Assembly: GCA_016763315.1 (NCBI GenBank)
Contig: JAESTZ010000075.1
Location: 1-54,262, forward strand
DNA: 54,262 nucleotides
Reading direction: 5' to 3'
Source of the DNA: Robiginitomaculum sp.
Lineage (GTDB): Bacteria; Pseudomonadota; Alphaproteobacteria; Caulobacterales; Maricaulaceae
Part shown: positions 28,216 to 37,571 of the stretch, piece by piece
Numbering within the stretch: the stretch's first letter is position 1
Layout: every line of letters starts with the position of its first letter
Translations under genes and position numbers: made by a program
Notes under the pieces: model-generated
What the model was told of the DNA's origin: nothing
Database searches by the model: none
The model's input: only the letters and a program-made list of their open reading frames with translations

Positions 28216-29063
28216 TTATCATCGTTAGCAAAGCCGGACACCCTGATCTGGCAGTTGCTAAAACCCTGCTACAATCTATTGGTTTTGTTTCAGGTTCGCA
28301 ATTACTCAAAGATCAGGCAATGCAGTTTAGTGGCAATTCCAGCCATAGCCAAGTATCAACTATCTTGCAGCCCCTTAAAATTGACTGGTGCTTACATGAA
28401 ACATTACTGCGCCCAGCAGATATTCTGGTTTGCGATATGGACAGCACAATTATCGGGCAAGAATGTATTGACGAGATGGCTGATCTGGCAGGTGTTGGCG
28501 AAGCCGTTCAGGCAATCACCAAAGCAGCAATGCACGGGGATTTAGAGTTTTCCCACTCCTTATCGGAACGAGTAGAGCAACTGGCCGGGCAAAGTAAAAA
28601 CATCCTAGATGAATGCTGGAACAATCGAATTACCATAAACCCGGGCGCAAAAACCCTGATTGCCACTATGAACAGGCTTGGTGCCAAAACAGCTCTGGTT
28701 TCCGGGGGCTTCACATGGTTCGCAAAAAGAGTGGCGCAAGCAGTGGGGTTTTCAGAATATCACGCTAACCAACTAGAATTTGATGGCTGCAAATTGACCG
28801 GCAATGTCATTGGCGAGGTAATTGATGGTGTTGCAAAGCTAGGCCACTTATCACGACTGTCGAAAGGCGGCAAAATAACTTGCGTTATTGGCGACGGAGC
28901 CAACGATTTAGCAATGGTAAAGGGCGCAAATATTGGTATTGCTTACCATGCCAAACCAATATTAGAGCAATCGGCCAACGGAATTATTCGCCATACCGAT
29001 CTCAGTACCACTTTGCTATTTCAAGGGGTGTTGCCGAAAAATTGGGTTTTTATCGAAGAGTAG
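28203..29063 (+). CDS. serB: Phosphoserine phosphatase SerB
   Basis: A 286-residue HAD-family enzyme making serine from phosphoserine. The nucleophile aspartate lies in VCDMDSTIIGQECIDEMA; later motifs are ALVSGGFTWF and IGDGANDLAMVKGANIGIAYHAKP. An N-terminal ACT-like segment of about 75 residues precedes the catalytic core. It ends one base before the convergent protease gene. Confidence 0.95.
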   Translation: MVQTLIIVSKAGHPDLAVAKTLLQSIGFVSGSQLLKDQAMQFSGNSSHSQVSTILQPLKIDWCLHETLLRPADILVCDMDSTIIGQECIDEMADLAGVGEAVQAITKAAMHGDLEFSHSLSERVEQLAGQSKNILDECWNNRITINPGAKTLIATMNRLGAKTALVSGGFTWFAKRVAQAVGFSEYHANQLEFDGCKLTGNVIGEVIDGVAKLGHLSRLSKGGKITCVIGDGANDLAMVKGANIGIAYHAKPILEQSANGIIRHTDLSTTLLFQGVLPKNWVFIEE

Positions 29064-30449
29064 TCAAGGGCGAATGGCCAAACGCAAAGTCTCTCCACGT
29101 CTATTGACCAGCACCAGAACAGGCCTCCCAGATTGAGCACTAGCAGCCTTAGCTCTGGCTTTAGCCTCGTCAATAGTAGTTACATCTGTCCAGGCAATTT
29201 GCTCTATCATATCGCCAACATGAATTTTACTGGCCGCATCGGAACCTTCGCGCACCGATAATACCACTAAACCTTTTACCGAGGAACGAATTGAATATTT
29301 TCTACGTAATTGCGCATTTGGAACTGCCAGTTCCATATCCAGGACCATTTCCGCTCCACCAGCTTCATTTTCATAAACACCGGTATCAATGTCAAACTTA
29401 TCTTGTTTTAGAAGATCAACACTTACTTTAATTGTTTTTGGTTTACCCTCGCGAATTAACAATACCTCGACAACACTTCCGGGTTTAGCTTTTGCAGCCA
29501 ATGTTGTTAGAATTCGCGAATCTTCTACGGACTTGCCGGCAAATTCAATTATCAAATCACCGGCCTGAATGCCTGCTTCTTCCGCTGGCCCATCAACAGT
29601 AACACTAAACACCAATGCCCCCGAAGCTAGCCCAAGACCATAGCTTTGCGCCACAGCTTTGCTAACTGATTGCACACTTACTCCGATCCAGCCGCGTTCA
29701 ATAAACCCGTATTCAAGTAATTGCTCGACAATCTCCAAGACAAGATTGGAAGGAATGGCAAAAGCAACCCCGACTGATCCACCTGATGGTGATAAAATAG
29801 CCGAGTTAACCCCGATCACATCACCGCTCATATTAAATAATGGGCCACCAGAGTTACCTCGGTTTATCGCCGCATCAGTTTGAATAAATTGATCATAGTT
29901 ACCAGAAGAAATATCACGATTACGAGCAGATATTATACCCGCCGAGACCGAGCCACCAAGCCCGAACGGATTACCAATAGCCAATACCCACTCACCTGTT
30001 AGAGCTTCATCTGAATTACCCAGATTTACAAATGGCAAATCCTGCTCCGGAAACACCCGCAAAACCGCCAGATCGGTTGCCGGATCACGACCAACAATAT
30101 TTGCAGTCAAAACCGTGCCGTTCGAAAAAGTCACCTCAACAGTATCAGCGTTTTCAATCACATGATTATTGGTAATAATTATGCCTTTCGGATCAATTAC
30201 AAATCCGGAGCCCATCGAGTTGGCAGTACGGTTTTCCGACCCGAAATAATCGTTGAATTTCTCGATTGCAGAACCTTCGGGGAAACGTGGCATTTCCCCT
30301 TTTATCACTTGACTGGTCGATATATTTACCACAGCCGGTGAAAGCCGCTTGGTAAGTTCCGCAAATCCATCAGGAGCCGGATGCCCGTAAACAACAATCG
30401 GCGCCATCAAAACAACGAATACAATGACTATCAAACGACTAAAATTCAT
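29064..30449 (-). CDS. DegP/DegQ-type periplasmic serine protease
   Basis: A 461-residue envelope protease/chaperone. A signal peptide covers residues 1-22. The trypsin-like domain has the triad H96 (TNNHVIENAD), D126 (PATDLAVLRV) and S200 (NRGNSGGPLFN). Two PDZ domains follow, the first starting near FIERGWIGVSVQSV and the second near MVLDMELAVPNAQLRRKY. It degrades or refolds damaged periplasmic proteins. Which Deg subtype it is cannot be settled from sequence alone. Confidence 0.93.
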   Translation of the reverse strand: MNFSRLIVIVFVVLMAPIVVYGHPAPDGFAELTKRLSPAVVNISTSQVIKGEMPRFPEGSAIEKFNDYFGSENRTANSMGSGFVIDPKGIIITNNHVIENADTVEVTFSNGTVLTANIVGRDPATDLAVLRVFPEQDLPFVNLGNSDEALTGEWVLAIGNPFGLGGSVSAGIISARNRDISSGNYDQFIQTDAAINRGNSGGPLFNMSGDVIGVNSAILSPSGGSVGVAFAIPSNLVLEIVEQLLEYGFIERGWIGVSVQSVSKAVAQSYGLGLASGALVFSVTVDGPAEEAGIQAGDLIIEFAGKSVEDSRILTTLAAKAKPGSVVEVLLIREGKPKTIKVSVDLLKQDKFDIDTGVYENEAGGAEMVLDMELAVPNAQLRRKYSIRSSVKGLVVLSVREGSDAASKIHVGDMIEQIAWTDVTTIDEAKARAKAASAQSGRPVLVLVNRRGETLRLAIRP

Positions 30450-30558
30450 GGAATATACCTTGGTAAATTGAGTTTCTGGTCACACCAATAACGAAGACTA
30501 GAGCCTTTCCGAAAAAGTGTGAAGCGGTTTTTGGATAAGTTGATGGGTCGCAAATAAA

Positions 30559-30602
30559 AAGTATACTAAAAAACCGTTCAATTCGGTATTTTTAGTATAC
30601 TT
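30559..30602 (-). terminator. Terminator of the fliL-fliM-DUF6468-motE operon
   Basis: AAGTATACTAAAAA...CCG pairs with CGG...TTTTTAGTATACTT in a long AT-rich stem with a 7-base loop, followed on the minus strand by TTTTATTTG. It overlaps the stop codon of motE. Confidence 0.8.
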
Positions 30603-31296
30603 ATCCGCCTACTGGCTCGGAAGTGTCGAGCAATGCTTCAGCATTGGCTGGTCTGGAAAACTGTTCAGCCATGCGCACAGTAAGCCTAGATGCTTTAGCC
30701 GTATTCATTGCTGCCAGAACCTTGGCCATTGACTGGGGCTTCATACGAGTTGCTACTTGCAACAAGACTTTTTCGTCAAGTGTATTAAAAATCACTGCTG
30801 CTGATTTTGCCTTCATCGCTTCATAGGTTTTAACCACAACAGCCATGCGCGCCTCTTCTTGTTCGTCAAGCAAACCGATCCGCTCGTCATATTTGGCGAT
30901 AGCTGCATCAATACGCTGCAACCGGTCATCAAGTTGCGCCTCGGACAATGCTATCACAGCCTCGCGGGTGGCAAGGTCATTCTCACGCACATCAAGCTCT
31001 TCGCGGCGCTGGCTAAGACGCATAACCACCCGTAACTCCTGCTCGCTTAATCCGGCTTGTTCGGCAAAACCCGGTGCTTTACAAGCCTGCGCCTCGGTAG
31101 GTTCAGGTTCAGCGGTTATATCAGGCATAGACCTTTTAGTCGGAGTTTTTGGCTTGTTGTTTTTCGGCTCGGCAGCCGCCCATGCCGGTTGCACAGGATT
31201 AAGCGATGATAATAATCCATCGGAAATTGACAATACTTTAATTGCCACCAAGCCAATGCTAAGGATAGCCAAAATTGCGAATAAACGAATTGCCAT
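30601..31296 (-). CDS. Flagellar motor chaperone MotE-like protein
   Basis: A 231-residue protein with an N-terminal membrane/signal helix (residues 5-24), a charged low-complexity region, a coiled coil at about 85-155 (REELDVRENDLATREAV...LDDRLQRIDAAIAKYDERI), and a C-terminal MgtE-N-like fold (KSAAVIFNTLDEKVLLQVATRMKPQSMAKVLAAM). This layout matches MotE, which stabilises MotC/MotB assembly in alphaproteobacteria. Its place at the end of the fliL-fliM cluster supports the role. Confidence 0.82.
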   Translation of the reverse strand: MAIRLFAILAILSIGLVAIKVLSISDGLLSSLNPVQPAWAAAEPKNNKPKTPTKRSMPDITAEPEPTEAQACKAPGFAEQAGLSEQELRVVMRLSQRREELDVRENDLATREAVIALSEAQLDDRLQRIDAAIAKYDERIGLLDEQEEARMAVVVKTYEAMKAKSAAVIFNTLDEKVLLQVATRMKPQSMAKVLAAMNTAKASRLTVRMAEQFSRPANAEALLDTSEPVGG

Positions 31297-31298
31297 GT

Positions 31299-31688
31299 TT
31301 ATATAGCCCTTTTCAAACGATCCATCAGCCCATCGGAATTAAGCTCTTTTTCACCTTCACTCAAAGGTAAAATACGATCCTGACGCGACTTGCCGCCAGA
31401 CCTGCCGTCAGATCTATACGTTCCGGCTTGCAATTTCCCGGTTAGCCCCTTGGCCTCAATAATATTTTCTTGCAACTCTACGGTAACTTGCTCGCTAGTT
31501 TTTGCCAGGCGGTGAACACTTTGCTCGGCGGCAAGACTGACCTGTACCAGATCCTGTATTGACTGCCGGACACCATCTTGTCCGGATCGTAACGCCTTTA
31601 ATCGCCGATCAAGTATAAAACAATAGCCGATGGTAATTACCAGCAAAATACTCACAAGAATTTCAAAGCCTAAAGATAATGTCATCAA
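31299..31688 (-). CDS. DUF6468-type flagellar-cluster protein
   Basis: A 129-residue protein with one N-terminal membrane helix (residues 7-26) followed by a short helical region (LKALRSGQDGVRQSIQDLVQVSLAAEQSVHRL) and a basic, disordered tail. Proteins of this kind lie between fliM and motE in many alphaproteobacteria. Function unknown; a role in the flagellar motor is inferred from gene order. It overlaps fliM by four bases. Confidence 0.75.
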   Translation of the reverse strand: MMTLSLGFEILVSILLVITIGYCFILDRRLKALRSGQDGVRQSIQDLVQVSLAAEQSVHRLAKTSEQVTVELQENIIEAKGLTGKLQAGTYRSDGRSGGKSRQDRILPLSEGEKELNSDGLMDRLKRAI

Positions 31689-32860
31689 GATTTCCCCAGT
31701 AACTGCTTGGCAGTATGTGAATTCACCAAAGGTTTAGTTACACGAACCGCCACATTATGTCCTTTACGCCCGATTTTAGCAGTTGCTACCGGAACTTCCC
31801 CGCAACGAATACTGATGTCGCTGTCTGGTGTAACATTGAGCATAATAGTATCACCAACTTTCAAATTCATTACGGTTGAAAGCGGAGCCTGATAATCATC
31901 AAGAACTGCCTGCACATCAATAGCTGTTGTCCATAATTGCGAAGCCAAGTGGCTTTCCCAAATATTATCTCTGCCAAATTTTTCTCCCATAAATTGCTGT
32001 AACAACAATTTTCTGATTGGCTCAAGCGTCGAATATGGCAACATAAGTTCAATCCGGCCGCCGCGATCTTCCATATCAATCCGCAAACGAACCAAAATCG
32101 CTGCATTAGCCGAACGAGCAATAGCTGCAAAACGTGGATTGGTCTCGATACGATCCAGTGTGAAATCCACTTTAGTAAGCGGAGCAAAAGCTCGCTGCGC
32201 GTCTTCCAGCACCACTTTGATCATTTTTTGCACTAATTGCCGTTCAATCGTGGTGTATGGTCGCCCTTCAACCCGCATGGCGGCAGTGCCTCTATGTCCA
32301 CCGAGCAAAACATCAACAATTGAATAAATAAGGTTCGAATCAACAGTTAACAATCCATAATTATCTAATTGCTCGGCACGAAAAACAGCCAGAATTGCCG
32401 GCAATGGGATAGAATTAAGGTAATCACCAAAACGTATCGATGAAATATTATCAAGGCTGACCTCGACATTATCCGAAGTAAAATTACGCAATGATGTAGT
32501 CATCATTCTAACTAGGCGATCAAAGACAATCTCCAACATTGGCAGGCGTTCATAAGAAACCAGACCGCTATCTATAATCGCCCGAATACCGCTATCACTA
32601 TTGTCATCGCCTTCAGAGCCGTCAAACCCCAAAAGATTATCAATCTCATCTTGATTGAGAATACGCTCGGAACCGGGACCTTCGGCTGTGGCATCAATAG
32701 CTGTGTCCGCGCTATCATCACCAACCATTGCCTCCCATTCAGCGGCAAAAGCATCATCATCGCCCGTAGCACCACCTGATGATTCAGCAGGCGCGGTTTT
32801 TTCGCCAGCTTCAGCTTCCCACTCAGCCATCATTGCTTCTTGATCTGGATCACCGGACAT
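31685..32860 (-). CDS. fliM: Flagellar motor switch protein FliM
   Basis: A 391-residue C-ring protein. The CheY-binding motif ILNQDEIDNLLGF lies at residues 67-79, then the middle domain (YERLPMLEIVFDRLVRMMTTSLRNFT...) and the C-terminal SpoA domain (PLSTVMNLKVGDTIMLNVTP). Unusually, about 65 acidic residues precede the CheY motif and contain the AEWEA motif twice (12-16 and 40-44). It lies between fliL and the DUF6468 gene in one operon. Confidence 0.95.
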   Translation of the reverse strand: MSGDPDQEAMMAEWEAEAGEKTAPAESSGGATGDDDAFAAEWEAMVGDDSADTAIDATAEGPGSERILNQDEIDNLLGFDGSEGDDNSDSGIRAIIDSGLVSYERLPMLEIVFDRLVRMMTTSLRNFTSDNVEVSLDNISSIRFGDYLNSIPLPAILAVFRAEQLDNYGLLTVDSNLIYSIVDVLLGGHRGTAAMRVEGRPYTTIERQLVQKMIKVVLEDAQRAFAPLTKVDFTLDRIETNPRFAAIARSANAAILVRLRIDMEDRGGRIELMLPYSTLEPIRKLLLQQFMGEKFGRDNIWESHLASQLWTTAIDVQAVLDDYQAPLSTVMNLKVGDTIMLNVTPDSDISIRCGEVPVATAKIGRKGHNVAVRVTKPLVNSHTAKQLLGKS

Positions 32861-32863
32861 AAG

Positions 32864-33433
32864 CTAATTCACCAATAGTTTTTCAATTAAAACGTCATTC
32901 ACATGTGCCGGCTGCACCGCGAGATTAACTCGTCGCAACAGCTCCAGCCGCAAGCGATAATTACCGGCAGAGCCTTTAATGTCCTCAACCCGTAATTCGC
33001 GCAAAAAAGATTGATAATGATCAATTACACGCGGCAGAAGCGCATCAAGTGTTTCAATAGTTTTTTCGTCAGGAACTTCCAATTGCATCTTAATTATTAA
33101 CACCAGTTGCTCGCCATCAGTTTCACCGGAAATATTAACCAATATGTCCGGCATTTGATAAAATAACGGGATTTCCGCTTCAGCCAGTTTGGCATCTTTA
33201 GCAGCATCTTCAGAAATAATAGGATTACCGTGCTCATCCAAGGCAATCTCTGATTCTTTATCTCCCCCCATGAACATCAGGCCACCGGCCACAGCAAGAA
33301 GCAAAACGATTACCGCCGGTAACGCAATAAAAAGTAACATCTTTTTCTTGGATTTTTTAGGTGCACCTTCCTCATCAGCACCATCTTCAACCTTGGCTTC
33401 TTCTTCTGGTTTTTTGTCTGCCATGCCCGGCAC
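32864..33433 (-). CDS. fliL: Flagellar basal-body protein FliL
   Basis: A 189-residue bitopic protein that sits next to the stator. A charged cytoplasmic tail (residues 1-32, acidic then KKSKKK) leads into a membrane helix at about 33-53, then the periplasmic stomatin-like domain with FYQMPDILVNISG and ALLPRVIDHYQSFLRELRVEDIKGSAGNYRLRLELLRRVN. First gene of the fliL-fliM-DUF6468-motE operon; fliM starts three bases later. Confidence 0.93.
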   Translation of the reverse strand: MPGMADKKPEEEAKVEDGADEEGAPKKSKKKMLLFIALPAVIVLLLAVAGGLMFMGGDKESEIALDEHGNPIISEDAAKDAKLAEAEIPLFYQMPDILVNISGETDGEQLVLIIKMQLEVPDEKTIETLDALLPRVIDHYQSFLRELRVEDIKGSAGNYRLRLELLRRVNLAVQPAHVNDVLIEKLLVN

Positions 33434-33597
33434 TCCATATTACAGTAGTTATGTGCCTACTTATGAAGATTTATGGTTAAGGAGGTGTTGCTAAATCAGG
33501 AATTTCCTGCCGGGTAGTAGGACATTGATTGCCGAGCAGCAAAGCATATAGCACACAACAAAACACCTATACCACTGATATATAAGAAATTATTCAT

Positions 33598-33613
33598 TGG
33601 CACACTCCATGCA
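33598..33613 (+). promoter_or_regulatory. Putative sigma-54 promoter for flgF
   Basis: TGGCAC at 33598-33603 and TGCA at 33610-33613 keep the GG and GC elements exactly ten bases apart, as in the -24/-12 consensus, with two mismatches at less conserved positions. The predicted transcript start lies about 50 bases before the flgF ATG. Sigma-54 control of rod genes is known in Caulobacter. Confidence 0.6.
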
Positions 33614-33672
33614 AGGTTAGCCGTAACACTAAGCGTGAATTGCGCTTAAACAACAGCAAAAGGCTTGAAGTT

Positions 33673-34410
33673 ATGGAAAATGCAATGATGGTGGCATTAT
33701 CGCGACAAATAACTTTACGCCGTGAACTATCCATTACAGCTAACAATCTAGCCAACATGTCCACTGCCGGCTTTAAAGTTGAAAAAATGCTGTTAGCAAA
33801 CAACCCTAGTAAATCAGCTAACCATTCTGATGGCCCGCAAAAAATCAACTTCGTTCAAGACTGGGGTATATCTCGTAACTTCTCGGATGGGCGAATCGAA
33901 GTCACCAGCCGGCCAATGGATATGGCGTTGGTTGGGCCAGGTTTTTTTGTTATCGAGACAGAGCAGGGCGAGCGGTACACCAGAGATGGCCGTTTTGATG
34001 TTGACGAAACAGGAACCTTAGTAAGCTCTGATGGCAATCCTGTGCTTGATGACACAGATTCACCGATACTACTTGATGCCTTTGGCAGCAGCCCAGAAGT
34101 AAGTAAAGATGGTACGGTTTTTGTCGCCGGAGCAGAGGTTGCACGATTGAAAATCGTTGAATTTACCCAACTTGGTCAATTAAAAAAAGATGGCTCCGGA
34201 CGCTATTCTGCCCAAGAAGGAGCCGAACAAAAAATCATAGAGAACCCGAAAATTATGCAAGGGTTTCTTGAGCGATCCAATGTCGTTCCGATTCTTGAAA
34301 TCAGCAAAATGATCGAAGTAACACGGGCATATAAATCAGTAACAAACATGTTGAAATCTCAAGAAGATAACAGCAGGGACGCAATCAAACGCCTTGGTCG
34401 TGTCAGATAG
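33673..34410 (+). CDS. flgF: Flagellar proximal rod protein FlgF
   Basis: A 245-residue axial protein from the ATG at 33673, giving the family start MENAMMVALSRQ; the open frame reaches back to a TTG at 33640 without support. The rod motif SITANNLANMSTAGFKVEKM lies at the N terminus, GFFVIETEQGERYTRDGRF in the middle and the D1-type C-terminal helix (VTRAYKSVTNMLKSQEDNSRDAIKRLGRV) at the end. flgG follows 21 bases later. Confidence 0.94.
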   Translation: MENAMMVALSRQITLRRELSITANNLANMSTAGFKVEKMLLANNPSKSANHSDGPQKINFVQDWGISRNFSDGRIEVTSRPMDMALVGPGFFVIETEQGERYTRDGRFDVDETGTLVSSDGNPVLDDTDSPILLDAFGSSPEVSKDGTVFVAGAEVARLKIVEFTQLGQLKKDGSGRYSAQEGAEQKIIENPKIMQGFLERSNVVPILEISKMIEVTRAYKSVTNMLKSQEDNSRDAIKRLGRVR

Positions 34411-34431
34411 TAAAAATAGGGAGTAACGGTA

Positions 34432-35220
34432 ATGCGTGCACTTAATACAGCAGCTACAGGAATGTTGGCACAACAGCTTAATGTTGAAGTCATTTCAAAT
34501 AACATAGCTAATATGAACACAACCGCCTTCAAACGACAGCGGGCAGAGTTTCAGGATTTGATTTATCAAAGCATTGAGCGTCAAGGAGCCAGCTCATCTG
34601 ATGCCGGCACCGTGGTTCCAACCGGTGTGCAAATTGGTCTTGGTGTAAAAGCTGGCTCAGTTTATCGAATTACCGAGCAGGGAAACCTTACCCAAACCGG
34701 TAATAAATTCGATTTGGCGATTGCTGGCGAAGGGTATTTTGTAGTTCAGCTACCTTCGGGTGAAGATGCATATACCAGAGCTGGCAATTTCGCTGTTGGC
34801 CCTGACGGACAGCTTCTTACCGAAGATGGTTATATAGTGTCACCGGGAATCACCATTCCGCAAGATTCAACCGATGTTATAATTTCGCAACAAGGACAGG
34901 TGCAGGTAATTAGCCCGGGTCAAACCGCTCCGACGATTGTTGGGCAGCTGGAATTAGCAACGTTTTTCAACCAAGGCGGTTTGGATCCGCAAGGGGATAA
35001 TTTGTTTAAAGAATCGGCGGCTTCTGGGCCAGCAAGTCTTGGGACACCCGGTGTCAGCGGTTATGGCCGAATATCCCAAGGATTTATTGAAGCAGCAAAT
35101 GTTAATGCCGTACAGGAAATCACAGCATTAATTCAAGCGCAACGAGCTTATGAAATGAACTCCAAAGTAATTTCTGCTGCTGATGAAATGTTATCAACCA
35201 GCGCCAATTTACGTCGATAG
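34432..35220 (+). CDS. flgG: Flagellar distal rod protein FlgG
   Basis: A 262-residue rod protein starting MRALNTAATGMLAQQLNVEV with the ISNNIANMNTTAFKRQRAEFQDLIYQ motif, central GYFVVQLPSGEDAYTRAGNF and C-terminal NAVQEITALIQAQRAYEMNSKVISAADEML. It is the usual length. A GGGAG lies before the ATG. Confidence 0.97.
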   Translation: MRALNTAATGMLAQQLNVEVISNNIANMNTTAFKRQRAEFQDLIYQSIERQGASSSDAGTVVPTGVQIGLGVKAGSVYRITEQGNLTQTGNKFDLAIAGEGYFVVQLPSGEDAYTRAGNFAVGPDGQLLTEDGYIVSPGITIPQDSTDVIISQQGQVQVISPGQTAPTIVGQLELATFFNQGGLDPQGDNLFKESAASGPASLGTPGVSGYGRISQGFIEAANVNAVQEITALIQAQRAYEMNSKVISAADEMLSTSANLRR

Positions 35221-35229
35221 GAAAACAAT

Positions 35230-36228
35230 ATGGCTCATAGAGTTGATCAAACAAACATCCGCCGCAAATTTGGCATTTTTGCTCTTGCAGTGTTATTCCT
35301 TGTGGTTTCTGCTTCGCTGGTATTTGCCGAGAATTCAACAGACACGGCCAAGACAGAACCGTTGCAATTACGCTCCAACATTGTGGTGGACGGAGAAACC
35401 ATCACCTTTGGAGATTTATTTTCCAACTCTGGGGATATAATGTCTATTGTCATATCAAACTCCCCTGCTCCTGGTCGCAAGCTCACATTAAGTCCATTGG
35501 CTCTTTCACGATTGGCCACGGATAATGGCCGCCAATGGAGTAATATTGCTGGCATCCGGCGGATATTAGTCAAGCGTTCTGGACACAGGTTAAACAATCA
35601 CGAATTAGCACAATTGATCAAAGATGAAATGCGTGCCAATGGCACAGGCGGGCATTTCGATATAATGATTAGCTCTGGTGCTGCAGGCATTTATGTACCT
35701 GCAAATGATGGCGGCATGGCCTATATGCAAAGCGTAGATTTCAATCCGTCAAATGGTGGTTTTATCGCTTCTCTAATACCTTATGACGGCGCCAATGCAG
35801 TAACTTTACGTGGTCGTGCTTGGGCTATGAAACAAATCCCTGCATTAAACCGAACAATGAGTGCCGGAGAGATAATAAGTGCTGATGATATAAGCTGGAT
35901 TTCCACCCGGGCGGATAGACTAGGGGTCAACCCGATTTTGGAAGAAGAACAACTGGTGGGCAAGGCAGTGCGTCGTTCATTACGGCCAGAAACTCCCATT
36001 AGACTTCAGGACGTTAAAACACCTGATATGGTGTCCAAAGGCGAGCTTATAACTATTGTCTATGAATTGCCGGGACTGCGATTAACGGCACGCGGCAAAG
36101 TGTTAGCCAATGCCGGCGACGGAGAGATTGTTCGAGTGGTTAATTTATCCTCTAACCGAACTATAGAAGTAATAATAACGGGCCCCGGTAAAGCCGTGGC
36201 TATTTCAACACAAATCCTGGGTGGGTAA
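35230..36228 (+). CDS. flgA: Flagellar P-ring assembly chaperone FlgA
   Basis: A 332-residue periplasmic protein. The signal peptide ends near residue 34 (LVVSASLVFAEN). The SAF domain and C-terminal barrel follow, with NRTMSAGEIISADDISW, GKAVRRSLRPETPIRLQDVKTP and LTARGKVLANAGDGEIVRVVNLSSNRTIE. FlgA helps FlgI form the P ring around the rod; flgI itself is not in this cluster. It is longer than the enterobacterial version at the N-terminal side. Confidence 0.9.
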   Translation: MAHRVDQTNIRRKFGIFALAVLFLVVSASLVFAENSTDTAKTEPLQLRSNIVVDGETITFGDLFSNSGDIMSIVISNSPAPGRKLTLSPLALSRLATDNGRQWSNIAGIRRILVKRSGHRLNNHELAQLIKDEMRANGTGGHFDIMISSGAAGIYVPANDGGMAYMQSVDFNPSNGGFIASLIPYDGANAVTLRGRAWAMKQIPALNRTMSAGEIISADDISWISTRADRLGVNPILEEEQLVGKAVRRSLRPETPIRLQDVKTPDMVSKGELITIVYELPGLRLTARGKVLANAGDGEIVRVVNLSSNRTIEVIITGPGKAVAISTQILGG

Positions 36229-36230
36229 TT

Positions 36231-36953
36231 ATGAAAAAAGCAATTTTATTGGCGATTTTAGCATTACCACTGGCCAGTTGCGGTACATTTGATCGCATCA
36301 AAAACATTGGCAAAGCCCCAGAACTCACCCCGATGCAAAACCCTGATGCAGTTTATGGCAAGCGCCCGGTGGTTATGCCAATGCCGGTAGCCAAGCCAGA
36401 AAATAATCAAGCTAATTCTTTGTGGCGTGCCGGAGCGCGAACTTTTTTCAAAGACCAAAGAGCTACAAATATCGGCGACATTTTAACCGTTTCAATCAAC
36501 ATTTCCGACTCGGCTAATGTTAGAAACACTACCGAACGCACTAGAACCAGCGCCGAAGATTCTGACCTGACAAATTTTTTCGGCCTTGAGAACAAACTTG
36601 GCAGCATCACCCCCGGCTCGGTCACATCGCTTGGCTCTACCAGTTCCAACAAAGGAGATGGTAGTGTGGTTCGTTCTGAAACCATCAACTTGACTGTTGC
36701 CGCAGTGGTTACGCAAGTTTTGCCAAACGGCAACATGGTGATCGCTGGCCGCCAAGAAGTTCGCATCAACCACGAGGTTCGCGATCTGTTGATTTCCGGC
36801 ATGGTGCGCCCCGAAGACATCTCATCAAGCAATGTCATTGCTCATACGCAAATCGCCGAAGCACGAATTTCTTATGGTGGCAGAGGTATTATCTCTGATG
36901 CGCAAAATCCACGCGCAGGGCAGGAATTATACGATATATTATTCCCTTTTTAA
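36231..36953 (+). CDS. flgH: Flagellar L-ring lipoprotein FlgH
   Basis: A 240-residue outer-membrane lipoprotein with lipobox LASC (cysteine at residue 17). Conserved parts are SLWRAGARTFFKDQRATNIGDILTVSI and NMVIAGRQEVRINHEVRDLLISGMVRPEDI, ending GRGIISDAQNPRAGQELYDILFPF. It starts two bases after flgA and its end overlaps the convergent msrQ by 15 bases. Confidence 0.96.
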   Translation: MKKAILLAILALPLASCGTFDRIKNIGKAPELTPMQNPDAVYGKRPVVMPMPVAKPENNQANSLWRAGARTFFKDQRATNIGDILTVSINISDSANVRNTTERTRTSAEDSDLTNFFGLENKLGSITPGSVTSLGSTSSNKGDGSVVRSETINLTVAAVVTQVLPNGNMVIAGRQEVRINHEVRDLLISGMVRPEDISSSNVIAHTQIAEARISYGGRGIISDAQNPRAGQELYDILFPF

Positions 36954-37571
36954 TTGGCCAATTCGTTTTTTTGCACTGAAATAAATACGCCAAGCAAATA
37001 ATACCAGTAATACACCAAAATGTAGCCACGGCCCCGGCTGATTACCTTTGGCCATAAAGAAGTAATGCAGCACACCCAATATAGCACTGATATAGACCAG
37101 CTTATGCAGCCTCGACCATCGCTTTGGCCCTAATCGCCTGAGCATTGCCTTGGTTGAAGTCAGAGCCAACGGAATCAACAAAACAAAACCTATCATTCCA
37201 AGAGTGATATAAGTGCGTTTAGCTATGTCTTTCAGCAATGCCGAGAGCGAAAACAATAAATCCATTCCAAAATAAGATAACAAATGCAGGCTTATGTAAA
37301 AGAACGCAAACAGACCAACCATTCGCCGCAATTTTGTCAGCCACGGCATTCGCAACATTTGACGCAAGGGAGTTACCGCCAATGAAAGCAGTAATACTCG
37401 CAAGGAAGTATCTCCCAAGAACCGGTTAGTGGCCTCAATAGGGTTAGCACCTAATGAGCTGATTTTGCCGGTAAACAGCAAACTCCATTGCCAAAGAAGC
37501 CAAAGAAATGGCAAGGACAAAGCAATAAACAGCAACAGTTTTAACCAACGCAACCTGGACTTGGACATCAA
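36939..37571 (-). CDS. msrQ: Heme-binding membrane subunit MsrQ
   Basis: A 210-residue b-type heme membrane protein of the YedZ/ferric-reductase-like family, with about six helices; candidate heme ligands are in FFYISLHLLSYFG and LHKLVYISAILGVLHYFF. It passes electrons to MsrP. The gene overlaps msrP by four bases. Confidence 0.93.
   Translation of the reverse strand: MMSKSRLRWLKLLLFIALSLPFLWLLWQWSLLFTGKISSLGANPIEATNRFLGDTSLRVLLLSLAVTPLRQMLRMPWLTKLRRMVGLFAFFYISLHLLSYFGMDLLFSLSALLKDIAKRTYITLGMIGFVLLIPLALTSTKAMLRRLGPKRWSRLHKLVYISAILGVLHYFFMAKGNQPGPWLHFGVLLVLFAWRIYFSAKKRIGQLKRE

Noticed and set aside
33452-33490. Sigma-54 promoter for the fliL operon
   Set aside because: A GGCAC element is visible on the minus strand, but no GC element lies at the required distance.
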